Source: Linnemannia elongata
Lineage: Eukaryota; Mortierellomycota; Mortierellomycetes; Mortierellales; Mortierellaceae
Length of the DNA: 64,000 bases
Reading direction: 5' to 3'
Assembly: GCA_036320915.1 (NCBI GenBank)
Contig: JAXBDG010000005.1
Location: forward strand, 2,231,001 to 2,295,000
The translations under genes and the position numbers were made by a program. The notes beneath the pieces are model-generated. The model had not been told where the DNA came from. It was given only the letters and a program-made list of their open reading frames with translations, and ran no database searches. This document shows positions 44,651 to 56,676 of the stretch, one piece after another (position 1 is the stretch's first letter; each line of letters starts with the position of its first letter).

Positions 44651-47600
44651 TCCCTTGGCGCATCACATGACGGGTGGCTTTGGGTGGAGGTTTTGATGTC
44701 CAGGTTAGGTACTCTGGCGGTCATAGTTGTCGTCGGGAGGGCGTAGGGACGGTACGGAGGAAGAGCCTTGTGGTCTGCTGAAAGGAGAATAGAAGTTCCA
44801 GAGATGAGAATATTGTTCGCAGCGTTCGCGTCACGCCCCATGGAACCTCGGCCGGCTTTTCTCCGAGGACACGTCGGGTTCTTGCACTCCACCGAACCGT
44901 TCAAACGCATGGTCTTGGTCTCACCATCCTTTGTCCTTGTTGCGCGAGAAAGCGAGATCGGAGCAAAGCAACAACTACATATCTTGGACGTCCTGTTTTC
45001 GTTGGTATGTCCTGTCGGACATACCTGACGGTGTTGCTGAGTCATCTTGGATCCGCCCCTCTTGACATGGCCCTTTATCCGCGAACCAACAGCGGTTCCT
45101 GCCGCTCCATGTAATACCACTGGGATGATATTTTTTTTTCGAGAGACCAAGCCTATACATCAACGCAGTAAAGGGGCGAACAGCATATGGTCAATAAAAT
45201 GAACGTTATGCAAAATCACTTTTTCATTACAACTAAACCCTTGAAACAAATAACGCGCTTACCTTTTTGCCCTGTGTCTGTTGTAAACTCTAACCCCTCA
45301 AAAGCCATGCGCTTGGACTTGGTCGACATCGCCTCAAGGGAAAGATCAGCTGGGCTACCTGCTGATAGCTGAGTCTCCTGGACCATAACATCCTCCTCAA
45401 GCTCTGCACCCTTGATTTTGCCGGTAGAACCAGTAACATCCTCGATAACATCTGAAGTAGCATCAAGTACGACGGTCTCAACCGTGTTGGTGATGGTAGT
45501 CCCAGGCTTCTCAGATTCTTGTCGCTGTCGGCCCAGTGCGGCAACAGTTGCGGACTCTGCAAGTACCATGTCCTTGGCCTGCTGTCGTTGTCTTGCAGCA
45601 AGTGTGGTGTAGACCCTCCTCGTTGTTAGCTCCTGTGTACGGAGGTCGTGAATCCTCCATGGGGCATTCTCGAACTCCCTACACGGCTGACGCGACTGTC
45701 GACGGATCTCCTGTGAGGCTTCCACCTCATCCAAAGTCTCGGCAAAGTTAATCGATGAATTCGAAAGCGCCTTCAGGGCATCACGGGTCGATCTGGCCTC
45801 TGGGGTATGGGCTGCCAGTTTCTTTTGTCTTTTCTGTTGATTCTTGGTAGTGAGCGACAGGCTGTCGATCTGCTCTGCGGTAACAGTACGGACTGGAGGA
45901 ATAGCTACGGTCGCCTGCTCCTGCTCCTCGCTCGATATTGGTGGCTCCAACTCATCCATCTCTAGTAAATGAGAACATGAAAAGAGATACTGTAAGTACC
46001 TCGCACTCTATCATTGGCCTTGTTAAAAATCAAACATGTAAAAACAAATTGCGAGAAAAAAACACTTACGTGCTAGTAGGTTGAATCTATTCTGGGTTTG
46101 TACGGTATACTGCCGTATTGACTGAGTAACGCTGGTGAGCGTCGAGGTTACCGATGTGGTCATTTTGACGAGTCCAGGATCGTCCGCAGTAAATCCAATG
46201 CCCTTTGTCCTGTCCGACTTTGCCGCATCCAAAGCGCAATTGATGTAGAGGCACTCTGTCGTGGCTTCTCCTGCTGGATGTGACCACGTGGGCCGAGCTT
46301 CATACTTAGGGCGGGTCGTAGATGGTGGATCGGTGCTCGGTTTGGTCTTTGCGATTCTCTGTAAGGCGTATCTGGTAGCCCTATCGAGTCGAAGGTCCTC
46401 GTCTTTTCTCATCCAATCCATGAACGCAGCGTCTGCATTTTTTCTGGCCGCCTGAAGATCTGCCTCAGCCTGCTTCTCATTGGGCTTTTCTCGCTTCGGA
46501 TTGATGCTCTGTGCTTCCTGTTCATTGAACTTGATGATTTCACGGACACGAACAGCCGCATTGTGTCTCGTGTTGTCAGCCACCAACCAAAGACGCCGCC
46601 TCTCTTTCTGCTCTCCCTCCAGGTTCTTGGAGATCTCGCTCATGTCAACTAATCGTTGTGTAGCCATTGCCTGAGTGATTCCGGTTCGATGCCCTTCTCG
46701 ACCCCAATCAGTGCCAGCCCGCCTCTTTGTCCTATCCTTCTTTTGTTCATCCAACATACTGATGACCGGTCCTCCTTGGCCTCTCTCCTGTCCTTCCGGG
46801 ATAGCCTCACCCAGCACACGGACTGTATGGCGGTTGACAAAAGTTAGCCTGAAGAAAGTGAAAGGAGATGAGACTTGTTGTCAGAAACTTTTTTTTTTCT
46901 TGTGCATTGAAAACGTTAATGACAACCAAATATATGTTGCGTGGAATAGCAAGACAAATACTTACCGAAATGCAAAGCGCAACTTGTATTTACGGCATAG
47001 ACCGTGGATCGCCTCGATGTCGAAAAAGTTGTCGAATACATCCGTTTGGTTCTTGGTTGCTGTGATTACTGATGCGATGGGCTTGTGGCTCTTGTCATAG
47101 ATATCAAAGTTGTTGGGAGCTTTCCAGCACAATGTCTCGTACAGCGCAGCCGCGCCAAGCGGAATGGGGTGCAACGATGCCACCGACGGCGCAGGGGCGA
47201 ACCTTCTTGCGAATTGTCCGTATCCGGAGTACTGCAGAAAATGATTGGATATCAATACAATCCGTATCATGGTCGCTGCATTTGCGGTGGGAGGTGCAGT
47301 GCTGCCAGACGCGTTCGAAACTCGTTTGGGGGTATAGGGAGCCAACGACTTGACAATGTTCACCACTGCTGCACAGTCAGCGTCTGTGAACTCCTCTGGT
47401 CGGTGCGCCGTCCTTCGGACCCAAGCTGAGTTTAGACTGGGGACATCAAGGTTTGGAGACTCCAAAAGAATCTTAGTCACAGCCTGAACAGTTTTCAGGT
47501 GGGCTCGCGAGGGCTCTTTAGGTCGTGCTAAAGCCAAAGACAATTTTTAAGTATAACCAAACAGGTCAAGGTTAGTAAGTTCCTGTAATGTTGACACCAT

Positions 47601-50600
47601 TAAGAACGTCTGTTCATTTGTCCAAAATGCCGTAACATTAGTCCTCAGTTGGTTACCTGAAGTGCTTGTTTCTGCCTTCTGCTCCTCGTCCTCCGATTCC
47701 TCATCCACTTCATCCAAAGCTTCCTCGGTAGCCTCCAACATCAAGCGAGTCTCCTCCACTGTATCGGCATGGCCAAAGATCGATCCATTATCCACTTGTC
47801 GGTCCTTCTTCGGCTCCTTGGCGACATGGTCTCTCAGTAATGACATCAAGGCCTGAAATCGATCTGTTCCTGTTCTATCCTGAGCAGCAAGTTCTCCCAA
47901 GTCCTGTTGCAACTGCTCAGCCCGATCTTTCCATGCTTTGAATGTCATGGATCGCGAATTGTCCCTCTCTCTCTGCTCCATTTTCTTCTTGGCTAGGTCC
48001 CGTACTCTCGTGTAATACTTGAGCTCGCGCTCCGGAGCCAGCTGGAACCGTAGAGAAAACCTGAGGAGAAAGTCCAGCGCCTTGGAGAAAAGAGGGCCGC
48101 TCCAGAGGTTGGCGATGTTGGTTGCAAACTCTACACGGTAGTCAGTAAATACTGTAGCGAGGCCGCTCATGGGGTGTGGTTGGCCGGGTTTCCATGAAGA
48201 ATCGAGTGCGCTGAGCGGTGGACCCTCCAGTGACTTTGCCAACTCAGCCCAGAGTGGATGCTTTTTGTCGGAATCCGGGTCGAGCCCATGCGGGCTGAAA
48301 AACGAGGAGTATAAAAAGCCAAGATGATGATAGGAAAAGAGCTCCTGCAGATCTGAAATCCACCTTTGGTTGGGTCCCTTGGTGGAGGCGTCGATGTATT
48401 GTGAGAGGTGTGAGGGTAGTGGCGCAACAGCAACCGTTGGGGAACTGTTTGTCCTGAGTGTAAAAGTTGATGGAATAAGCGACGTGCATATGTTGAATGT
48501 CGGTTGTTGGAATTGCTTCCTAGTTCCTTGTGCTGGCGTTGTTGGGACTCTTGGATCTGGCACGGTGAAGGCATTCTGGGCCAACTATAGCAGTTAAAGA
48601 AAATCAATTGAAGAATAAACAAGCGTTAGAGATTGATCGTGACCTACTTATATCAAAGTAATGTACAAGAAGAGCCATGAAACCATTTGACTTACCAGTA
48701 GCGTGGTTTTCCTTACTAAGCACGCTAGCTCATCAACAGCATTCGTCAGGATTTCTTGCTTGCTTCTCAAAACATCGTACATCTTCTGAGCGGCCGTCAT
48801 CTCCTTCCCGGGGTTGTCGTTGCTTTCCTGAACAACCACGGTCGTATGGTGCAACTCTTTCCTGATGATATCCTTCAGCGGAACGGTGACCGTCAGCAAA
48901 CGTTTCTTCTCTCGCTCCCGAGCTTCTCGCTCAATCATCTCCGAAATCGCGGCCTCATCTTCGTCAGGCAGTAGGTCCCCCGAATTGTCAACCGCCAAAC
49001 CAGCTGGATCGACTAAAGCCTCATTGAAATTTTCGATGTTGATGTCTGAGGTTTGGTGACTGGTAGAGGGATTTCTCTCGGGGTTTGGGCGACTGATAGC
49101 GGTATTCCATGCGTCGTTGAAATTGGTCCGAAGGCTGTTGTGGTACTGTTCCTGACGGTAGAGGGTGTCAAGCTGAGTCGTCAAGTTGTGCTTGCGAAAA
49201 GTGTCGGTGTTTGGATAGGTAGACTTTACGATGTCGGTGGCTCGATCCACCAAACCCTGGGGGAGGGATGGCTTTCCACTGAGTGACTCCAGGGTTGCTG
49301 ACTTCTTCTGCTCGCAATAAACGTCCTCGAAAGTTTCCGTACGTTTCCGTTTCCGCCACAACCTGTCTACCTCCTTTTCAACCTCTTGCTTGGCTTTCTC
49401 ATCGCTAGATCATTAATAAAAAGGAGGATATAAATTGGTAAATATCTACATCAATGTGCCTAACGTGACATCTGCAAGCAAGAAGCATATTTAACACGAA
49501 CTTACCATGCTCGCGCAAACGAGATCTTTAGCTTCTCCTCTGTCAGATGGGCCCTCGAATCGCGCGGGGCGTACTGTATGCGCCTTTTCGTTGCCCGAAA
49601 CGTAGCCAGTGGAGGTCCTTGTATTGCAGACCCAGAAGCCGTAATGGACAAGGGAGGAGACCGCGCGTCTGAAGAGGAGCTTGAGGTGATAGTGGCCGTT
49701 GCGGCTGTTGAGGACCAAGGTGTATGTCTGGCTTTCTGCGACGAGGGGAGCGGTGGCCATTCGGATGATGATAGTGAGAGCACGTGTGTTGATAGCTCTA
49801 TAGTTGAAGAAATTGAGTCTGTCCCCGACAGTGTTGGTGGCGAACGAAGGTGTGACTGGGCAGTCGACCATAGGGCAGAGGACCAAGAAGAGGATTGTGA
49901 AGATGGTGGGAACCCCGATGGACGCTGAGGAGAGGACTCTGACAAGACTTGATTGGACGAGGTCGTTGGAGTCATTATGACCTTTAGGACGGAATAAATC
50001 GAACCGCCATCAAGGGCCTGCTTCTTGTGGATCAAGGGTATGGTTCCACGACTCAGGTCGCAACTGTACTGGCGTGGCTGCTCTGTCGACGAAAAAATGA
50101 TGATCGTGCACTTTAGATGCCTCGCCAGAATCTCAAATGACATGGCGGTGCGTGGCCAGACAGTCGTAGTACGTTCTCCAGGCCCCACATGAAGGGATAC
50201 GGGAAGCGTCTCAAGTCGTGTGGAGGGGTTGAGGAGATCATTCTTGAGGATGTGGGCGAGCGTTGAGAACGGACATGGGGTGGGAGTAACTTCCTCTTCC
50301 AAGTGTGAACGAACTAGAGCCTTCATGATGGAATCCACGCGTCCATTGAAGGACTTCTTGAAGAATGGGTCCTCGGCAACGCTCAAAACCTTCTCGCCGA
50401 TGGCTGGGTCCTGCAGTCCAGTTCCTAGAGCCGTATTCATTGGATCCCATGCTGCGTCAACTGAATATCGAAAAGGTCCTGAGACGAACCAGCTCTATTT
50501 TCCAACAAGAATTTTATTTAAAAAAAAAGAGAGACGGCTGGTCAATGCTCGTTGTTTCAGAGACAACGTTGGCAATAGCAAGAGCAGTACAGCAAAGGCA

Positions 50601-50659
50601 AAGAGCAAACAATAAGCAAGACATACGGTGTGGACGCCTGTCTGAGCATCGATTTCCAT
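44623..50659 (-). CDS. Giant Fanzor-family (TnpB-like) RuvC nuclease, copy 2
   Basis: Exons downwards: 50659-50627, 50494-49506, 49404-48696, 48584-47657, 47527-46966, 46848-46070, 45961-45263 and 45152-44623. All translated stretches match copy 1, so this too should give 1,742 residues with RuvC D1297, E1618 and D1674 and the four zinc-finger cysteines. Both genes being open and identical argues for very recent duplication. The leader and promoter region (51773 down to 50660) are also duplicated, so both copies could be expressed. It differs from copy 1 only in its flanks. Confidence 0.85.
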
Positions 50660-51258
50660 TTCAGTGCAAGTGTGCTCCTCCTAAAATGAGGTAGAGAGTT
50701 GAAGTAGAATGAACGAGGCGTGAATACGAGTCTGATAATGGCGGTTGACGATGTAAAACAACAAGAGGCGAGGCAAGCTCGTAGATCTGGATCTGTACCT
50801 GAAGTGTGGGCTTTAATTGCAGGGAAAACTGGAGGAGGAAAGAGCGCGAGTGGAATGTTCGATAGGGAGCGAGTTATGGAAGAAGGGAAGAAAGAAAGGA
50901 AAACAAAGAAAAATTTTGGGGTGATGGTGGATATTGCCAAGAGGAGCACATTGATGGATGGATTGTTAAGCAAGAGGAGAGCGACTCGGCGATTTTGCGC
51001 TGATGAAAGGTTAACTGACAGGTCCACGTCTGATCAAATACATACAGTACTGTACTTGATGCCGAGCGTTGAACGTTTTATAAGCCTAAAATCCCCATCT
51101 ATCTCTGTTTCTACGAAGACTCTTCTTTCGCCCTTATTTGTACATCAAAGAACTGTGGTGAGGTTTGAGCATCAGACTTTATTTGACTTTTGAGTATCGC
51201 GGTGGAACCTGGCAACAAAATCTGGCGCGCTAGAAATATATGTATCTAGTAGTCTATA

Positions 51259-51420
51259 TTACAACTGCACCAATGTATCCTGTTGTTCTTGCTATTTCTC
51301 CCGAGTTTGCTTGCTGCTCACTGCTTCGTTGAATGCTGCTTGTGCCTGACGTCGTATTACTCGCTTCTTTTAGTCAGTTCCTTTGCCTTTGTCCTTGGTA
51401 GGAGAAGACGGGGAGACCAT
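51259..51420 (-). pseudogene. Nonsense-interrupted leader frame, copy 2
   Basis: Identical to 5273-5434, including both internal stops, so the stops predate the duplication. Confidence 0.4.
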
Positions 51421-51773
51421 TGATGTGTATGCGTATGTGCGAGGAGGAAGTGAAGAGGAGGAGTAACGAGAAGTGAGAGGGAAAAGTCTTGTCGACAGGA
51501 GAATTGGTGAATGATGGGGGGAACGATTAAGGAGTGTGACTGTGGTGTACAGTCAGTGGTGTCGAGGTGAAGAGGTAGAGGTATGACTAGGTTTGATGAG
51601 AGGAGAAGGCTGAAGGGTTAGAAGAAAGAAAGAAAGAGGTGAATGGAATGGTATGGTGAATGGTCAAGGGATGCAAGATGCAAGTGAGAAAAAAAAGTGC
51701 CAAATTGCGTAGAAAATAAGTGCTCGATTGTGTTTACTTTATTAGGTCCTGTCAGGTCCACTCTGCCTGTGGT

Positions 51774-52792
51774 TGGGCACGACTCATTCCCTAATAAGGG
51801 TTGATGTTGATACGATTGGCCCTCAAAACCGTGACTGTTTTTTCATTTTCAGCGCTTGATTTTCCACGCCAAAAAAAAAACTGGCAACCGTTATCAGATT
51901 AAAAACTTTTGACGTTCCAAAAAATCCACCAAAAACTGGCAATCATTGCACATTTTGACAGGCGTTTTCTCACTTTCTTTTTGGTAGAGATTGTATATTC
52001 TTACACACATACAGTAATTACTGCTAAAAAAAAAAAAAAAAAATCCTTTGAGAGAAGGACGAAACGAAGAGAACTAGGATATGTGTGCAGTGGACGGTAA
52101 TGGCAATGAGAGTATGAAGGCAAATGGAGGGGGGGGGGGGGGGGGGGGGCGGGTGGGGGGAGGCGTGTTTTTAGTTGTTTTATCTGGTTTTAGAGTAGAA
52201 TATGAATAGGAAAAGAAAAGAGAGAAAAAAGTGGGTGTGTGTGTAGAGCGAAACAGAAAAAAAAACGAAAGAGAAAAAAATGAGATCACCAACACAAACC
52301 AAAAGACGAGCAGAAAGGAAAAAATAAAATAAAATAAAGAGAAGGCATGACAAAAGGCTACGAGTCGCTTGAAGTAGGTTAATGACCTTACTACTAACAA
52401 CGCGATCTCAGCAGAAACAAAATACAAAACAAATAACGCAAACAAAAAAACAAACTCTGGCAGAATACAGTTCGAGACAGCTGTGAAATGAATGCTAAAG
52501 CTATGTTGTTGTTCCATGTGAGAGTAGACTTTACATGTCTGTGTGTGTATCTGAAGAACCGTACGTGCTGTTTGTTGTATGAGCCTGTCTGAATGTGCTG
52601 TGTGTTGATGTGAGGGTGGAGTGCCAACAACAAGGCGAAGGCGCAAAAAAGGACGCGAGCGCCTCAAAAGCAAAAACCCTATCTAAGCCCCTCCTCTTCT
52701 TTCAAGAGAACCCCTATCAACTTGACACAACCTCTTACCCACCCCAACCCTACTACCTACCGCAATTCCCCACCTTCCTCCCCCCCCCCTCT
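51774..52792. other. Intergenic, low-complexity; right flank of Fanzor copy 2
   Basis: Holds two ACTGGCAA motifs preceded by A runs (51880-51950), an A run near 52024-52042, the G-run below and the 3' UTR of the MATH-BTB gene. The long minus-strand frame here is Phe/Leu/Ser-rich, with a Pro run encoded by the G tract. I do not believe it is a gene. No Tc1/mariner sequence is seen. Confidence 0.5.
52129..52163. repeat. Poly(G) 21 nt plus further G runs
   Basis: A 21-nt G run is followed by CGGGTGGGGGGAGG, giving several G tracts that could form a quadruplex on the plus strand. Confidence 0.9.
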
Positions 52793-55700
52793 TCAGTCAA
52801 AGCGATCACTGCGAGGGTCACGGTGCGGAGACTCCATGACTTCGCGCATGCTCAAGAACCGATCCCGAAGCTCCTCACAGAGTCCTTGAAGCGCATCCTC
52901 ACACTCTGGGTGGTCCAACAGTGCCAAAGGCGTTGTGATCCTCTCAGTCCCGCCTCTGCCTCCTTCCCTTTCTTCCTCACCTTCATCGTCTTCTTTCTCT
53001 TCTCGGCCGGCAATGCCGAGCTCTTCGCTGCGCTGGAGTTGGCCCTCGTCCCCACCGTCATCGCCATAGCCTTGGAAGCCTTGGCGTTGGTAGTAACCAG
53101 CTGCTTTGGCGCTGCTGCTGCTGCCGCCGCTAGTGGTAAGGGTTCGAGTTCTGGTGGAGCTAGAGGTCTCTGACTCGTGCTTCTGCGCGGCAGGTTGCTG
53201 TTGTTGCACCACTGCGCCACTGCTACCTCCTTGTCCAGAAGAGCGGCGAGATCCTCGAGTGCGAGAAGATGCAGCTTCTCTACCACTGCCGCCACGAGTT
53301 CCTGCAGGCGACGGCGATGAAAAGCTTGAGACCGTTCGGGCAGTTCCGAGGTGTCCTTCTTCCTGCCGCTGCATGTCATCGTCATTGTTGCCAGACTGCT
53401 TTCTTTTCTCCTGTCCCTTCTCTCTTCCTTCATGTCCACCGCCGCCGCCTTGTTGCTCCTCGGCCTCATGTCGAAATCGTTCCTTCTTTTGACTCTGCAA
53501 ACCCGCAGGTCCTGCATGAGAGTGTCTTTGGATCTTGAGTTCACTGCTACCTTCTCCTTCTCCTCCTCCTATATCCTTTCTTTTACCTTCACCTCCACTT
53601 TCTCCTCCACTGGCGCCTCCCTGACTACCCCGCAAGACCCGAACACCCTCCGAATGGATCGTCAAAAGCGGCGATCTGTAAAGCTCCAACAGCGACAACA
53701 GAATCCTCTCCCCAAACACAAGCTGCAGATCCATATTCGTCCGATCAAACCCATCATGGGCAACCTCGACCATGACATTGTTGTTGATCAAGGCTCGAGA
53801 GGTAAGCATCTGGCAATGGTACTTGATTGCTTTGATTGCGGTTGTTTCGAGATCTGGAAGTTGAAATAGGTTTGCGGCTAGGAGGAGGGATTCCCAGGAG
53901 CAGGTAGGGCGGGTCTTGTGGACGTAGAGTTGGTGTGAGGGCGGGTGGATACTGCCAGTGGTTGAAGATGAAGAGACAGAGGGTCCGCCCGCAGAGTGGA
54001 GCCCGCTGGTGCTGCTGCTGGCCTGCTCTCCTTCGGATCTACGTTGATCTTGTCGACGAGACGAGCCGACGGCTGATTGTTCATCTTGTCCACTCATAGG
54101 CTGCTGTTGGCCGACGTGGGTCGAGGGTAGAAACTGTGGATCTCGAAACTCTCTTCGCCGGTCTCGGGGCGAACAGGGGATCCACGCAGTCTGAGCGGAC
54201 GCCGTCGTAAACGTGTAAATGTCGTCTGACATAATTATATCCTTGATGCTGGTGTACGGTCGATCCGATGCTGTAACTGGTCCTCCACGTTCTCCTCCTT
54301 CTCCTTCTCCTTGCTGTGACTGTTGCTGATCACCAAGAGCCACCCCGAGAGATCCAGGAACCGGAAGTACAATAGGAGGCCGAGGCACAATCCTACTGTT
54401 ACCTACACCACTTCTCTGCGAATCCTCAATTCGATCTCTTGCCTGATAATAAGCCAACAAAGAACTCAACGAGGGCATGTCCTCGTCATCGAGCGGGTTA
54501 CGGTTCTGTTGAGGGCCCAGATGGTCTTCTGGGTTGTCGTTCCAGTACTTGTCAACGTCATTGATCTGCCTATTCGAGAGACCAATGGAACCGGTGTAGA
54601 TGTATTGTAGGATGGCTTGGAAGGTTCCTAAGGAGACACCTTTGACAGGGATTCGTAGAGTTGGTGGTGGTGGGACAATTCGGTCGATATGTTGAGAGTG
54701 CGAAGGTTCTGATCGAGAACGATGTTGTTGTTGATGGTGATGCTGAGGAAAAACGTGGGGTGAGAGCTGCTGCCGGTGAAGAGGAAATAAAGCCGAGGCG
54801 TACGGGGACGAGAGCGATAACGACGATGGGAATTGGAGGGGTTGAAAGTAGGTAGGGATTTCGCGGGGATGGTACTCGGCACGTTGGTGTGGCGTATACT
54901 GCGGATGCTGTTGTGAGTCGCCATAGCGAGACGAACGAGAAGTAGGTGGTTCTTCCATCCAAGTGACTCGCTGCGGGTCCTCAAGCTCACCGACTTGAGA
55001 CTTTGAAAGATGATGTGACGGCTCCAAGTACCACCATGGGTTGTACTGCTGCGACTGTTGCTGTTGCTGCGACTGTTGTTGTTGTTGCTGTTGTCGGCGG
55101 TGCTTATGATGCTCTTGGTGAATTCTCCGCTCTTCCTCCAACTGTATCCGCCGCTGCTCCTCTTGAACCCGCTTCTCTCTCTCCATCCAAGCCGCAAAAT
55201 AGGGATACTTGACCAACTTCTCAAAATGCGCCCCAACTACCGCCACCGCATCACTCCCATCAAGGTGTTCTTGTACATGACGCAAGCGGCGCTGTTCGAC
55301 CGGTAAGAGCACAGACGACAAAGAGCTCCGGTCTTGTGTTGACGCTTCTTCTGTAGCGGCTTTAGAGGCTGTTGCAGAGTGAGGGTAGAACTCGAACCAA
55401 ACGTCTGCGGTCGAGGGTTCGGGGTGGCTTGTGGCGACGATCTCGTGGTAAAGGGAATCGAAGACGCGGTGGCAGGAGGACGGTGACGGGTTCATGTAGG
55501 ATGAGATGTCTTCGGAGAGGACGATCTCAAAGACGTAGTTTCCGCGATGCCGGATCGCGTTTGCCTCTAGTTCAACTAGATTGGGGACAAAAAAAAATAT
55601 GTGTGACAATGAGAATTAGTTTTTTTGTTGCGGTTGTGCATGAATGACACTCAAAATAGGCACGCCATGAACGCGTCAAGACACGAGACCAAACCAAGCC

Positions 55701-56336
55701 CCCTTTCAATTAAACCCAAGTCGATTCATATACTGAGAACGTAAAGAGTTGATAGTATTAATCAAGTAATCATGAAAGAGAGTGCGAAGAGGACTTACCG
55801 CGAATGGGGGTATCGCCTGTAGACGAACCGTCAAGGAACATGAACATGAGCGGGGCCATAGTCTTGGGGGTATGAAGCGCAATTGTCTTGTAATGGATTC
55901 GTGTGGGCCTGTCATCCCTCGTCTGCAGTAGCTGCTGGTGGCCATGTCCTTGCTGTCTCTGTAGCTGATCGTGCTCTTGTTGATCTTGCATGTGTGTTTG
56001 CGCTTGCGTCTGCGCCTGTGAGTGAGATGCCGAAGAGTGCTCCTGCTGCTCTTGCTGGTGACCTTCGGAAGGGGACGATGGCGATGACAAAGAAGGAGAG
56101 GATGAAATGCCCTTCTGTTTGACCTCAATGCGCCGGATGACAATGTCAATCGTCGCCACGCCGTTGATCATGTTCTCGGTAAAGGCACACTTCCAGAAAT
56201 GGCCCTCTTGACTACAGGGCTCGGGATCAGACTCGAACTGGCGGGTGACCGATTCACAAAAGAAGCCGTCGAACCGTGTTGGTGGGATCGTCAGCTTCCA
56301 GAAGAGTGAACTTTCTGAGGAGACTATGTCCCTCAT
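52793..56336 (-). CDS. MATH-like/BTB domain protein, long form
   Basis: Two exons downwards, 56336-55799 and 55566-52793, 1,103 residues. The N terminus (SLFWKLTIPPTRFDGFF, GHFWKCAFTENMINGVATID) resembles a divergent MATH/TRAF domain interrupted by a Gln/Ser-rich insert. A BTB fold follows in pieces: ADVWFEFYP, VVGAHFEKLVKYPYFAAW, then, after a roughly 200-residue Gln/His-rich linker, VKGVSLGTFQAILQYIYTGS. A helical stretch (WESLLLAANLFQLPDLETTA) matches the region after BTB. The C-terminal 300 residues are Gly/Ser/Glu-rich and low complexity. MATH-BTB proteins usually serve as substrate adaptors of Cul3 ubiquitin ligases; this is inferred only from architecture. A smaller paralogue lies 340 bp upstream in the same direction. 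Confidence 0.65.
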
Positions 56337-56349
56337 GGTGTGTTGTTCC

Positions 56350-56368
56350 TTTTTTTTTTTTTTTTTTT
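56350..56368. repeat. Poly(T) tract, 19 nt
   Basis: T run 14-32 bp upstream of the start codon of the long MATH-BTB gene (A run on the sense strand). Confidence 0.85.
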
Positions 56369-56676
56369 GTTTGTATTTCAGCTAAGCTGATTTTATTGGG
56401 TGTGTATGAGTGTGAGTTTTTAAGGAGATGGTGGGCGTAAAGAGGGTGCAGAAGTGAATAAAAGGTGTACAGAGAAGTGTATCGATGACGTTGAGAAGAG
56501 TGAAAGTGAGAAGTGTGAAAGGGAGAAGTGAGAGAAGTGTGAACAATATGTGCCAAAGTGATGAAAAAGAAAAAGGAAAGGAAAAAAGCAAAGGCGCCAA
56601 GACTGTCTGACAAATATTGCCGCAACACTGATCAATCGTGGGATTCAGCCGCGTTTTGTCACAGATGCCATCCCTC

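Larger units (their letters stand above)
44617..51773 (-). mobile_element. Fanzor-carrying mobile unit, copy 2, inverted
   Basis: Reverse complement of 4920-12076, same length (7,157 bp) and collinear with no insertion or deletion. The two right ends face each other across 32.5 kb. This copy sits against a dead Tc1/mariner transposase. If the unit is taken as starting at CCACAGG, TTGG lies on both sides on the plus strand (ATATTGG|CCAG... and ...TGTGG|TTGGGC), a possible 4-bp target-site duplication. Copy 1 lacks such a repeat, so it may be chance. Confidence 0.9.

Noticed and set aside
4920..51773. The two identical copies as long terminal repeats of a giant retroelement
   Set aside because: They are in opposite orientation and the 32.5 kb between them are ordinary host genes with introns.
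44617..51773. A transposase (TnpA-like, Tc1 or other) inside the Fanzor unit
   Set aside because: All long frames are accounted for by the single eight-exon gene or its shadows, and no DDE, HUH or serine-recombinase motif was seen.
52074..52673. 199-residue minus-strand frame with a proline run
   Set aside because: Phe/Leu-rich low complexity caused by A- and G-rich UTR sequence; the proline run is the G tract.
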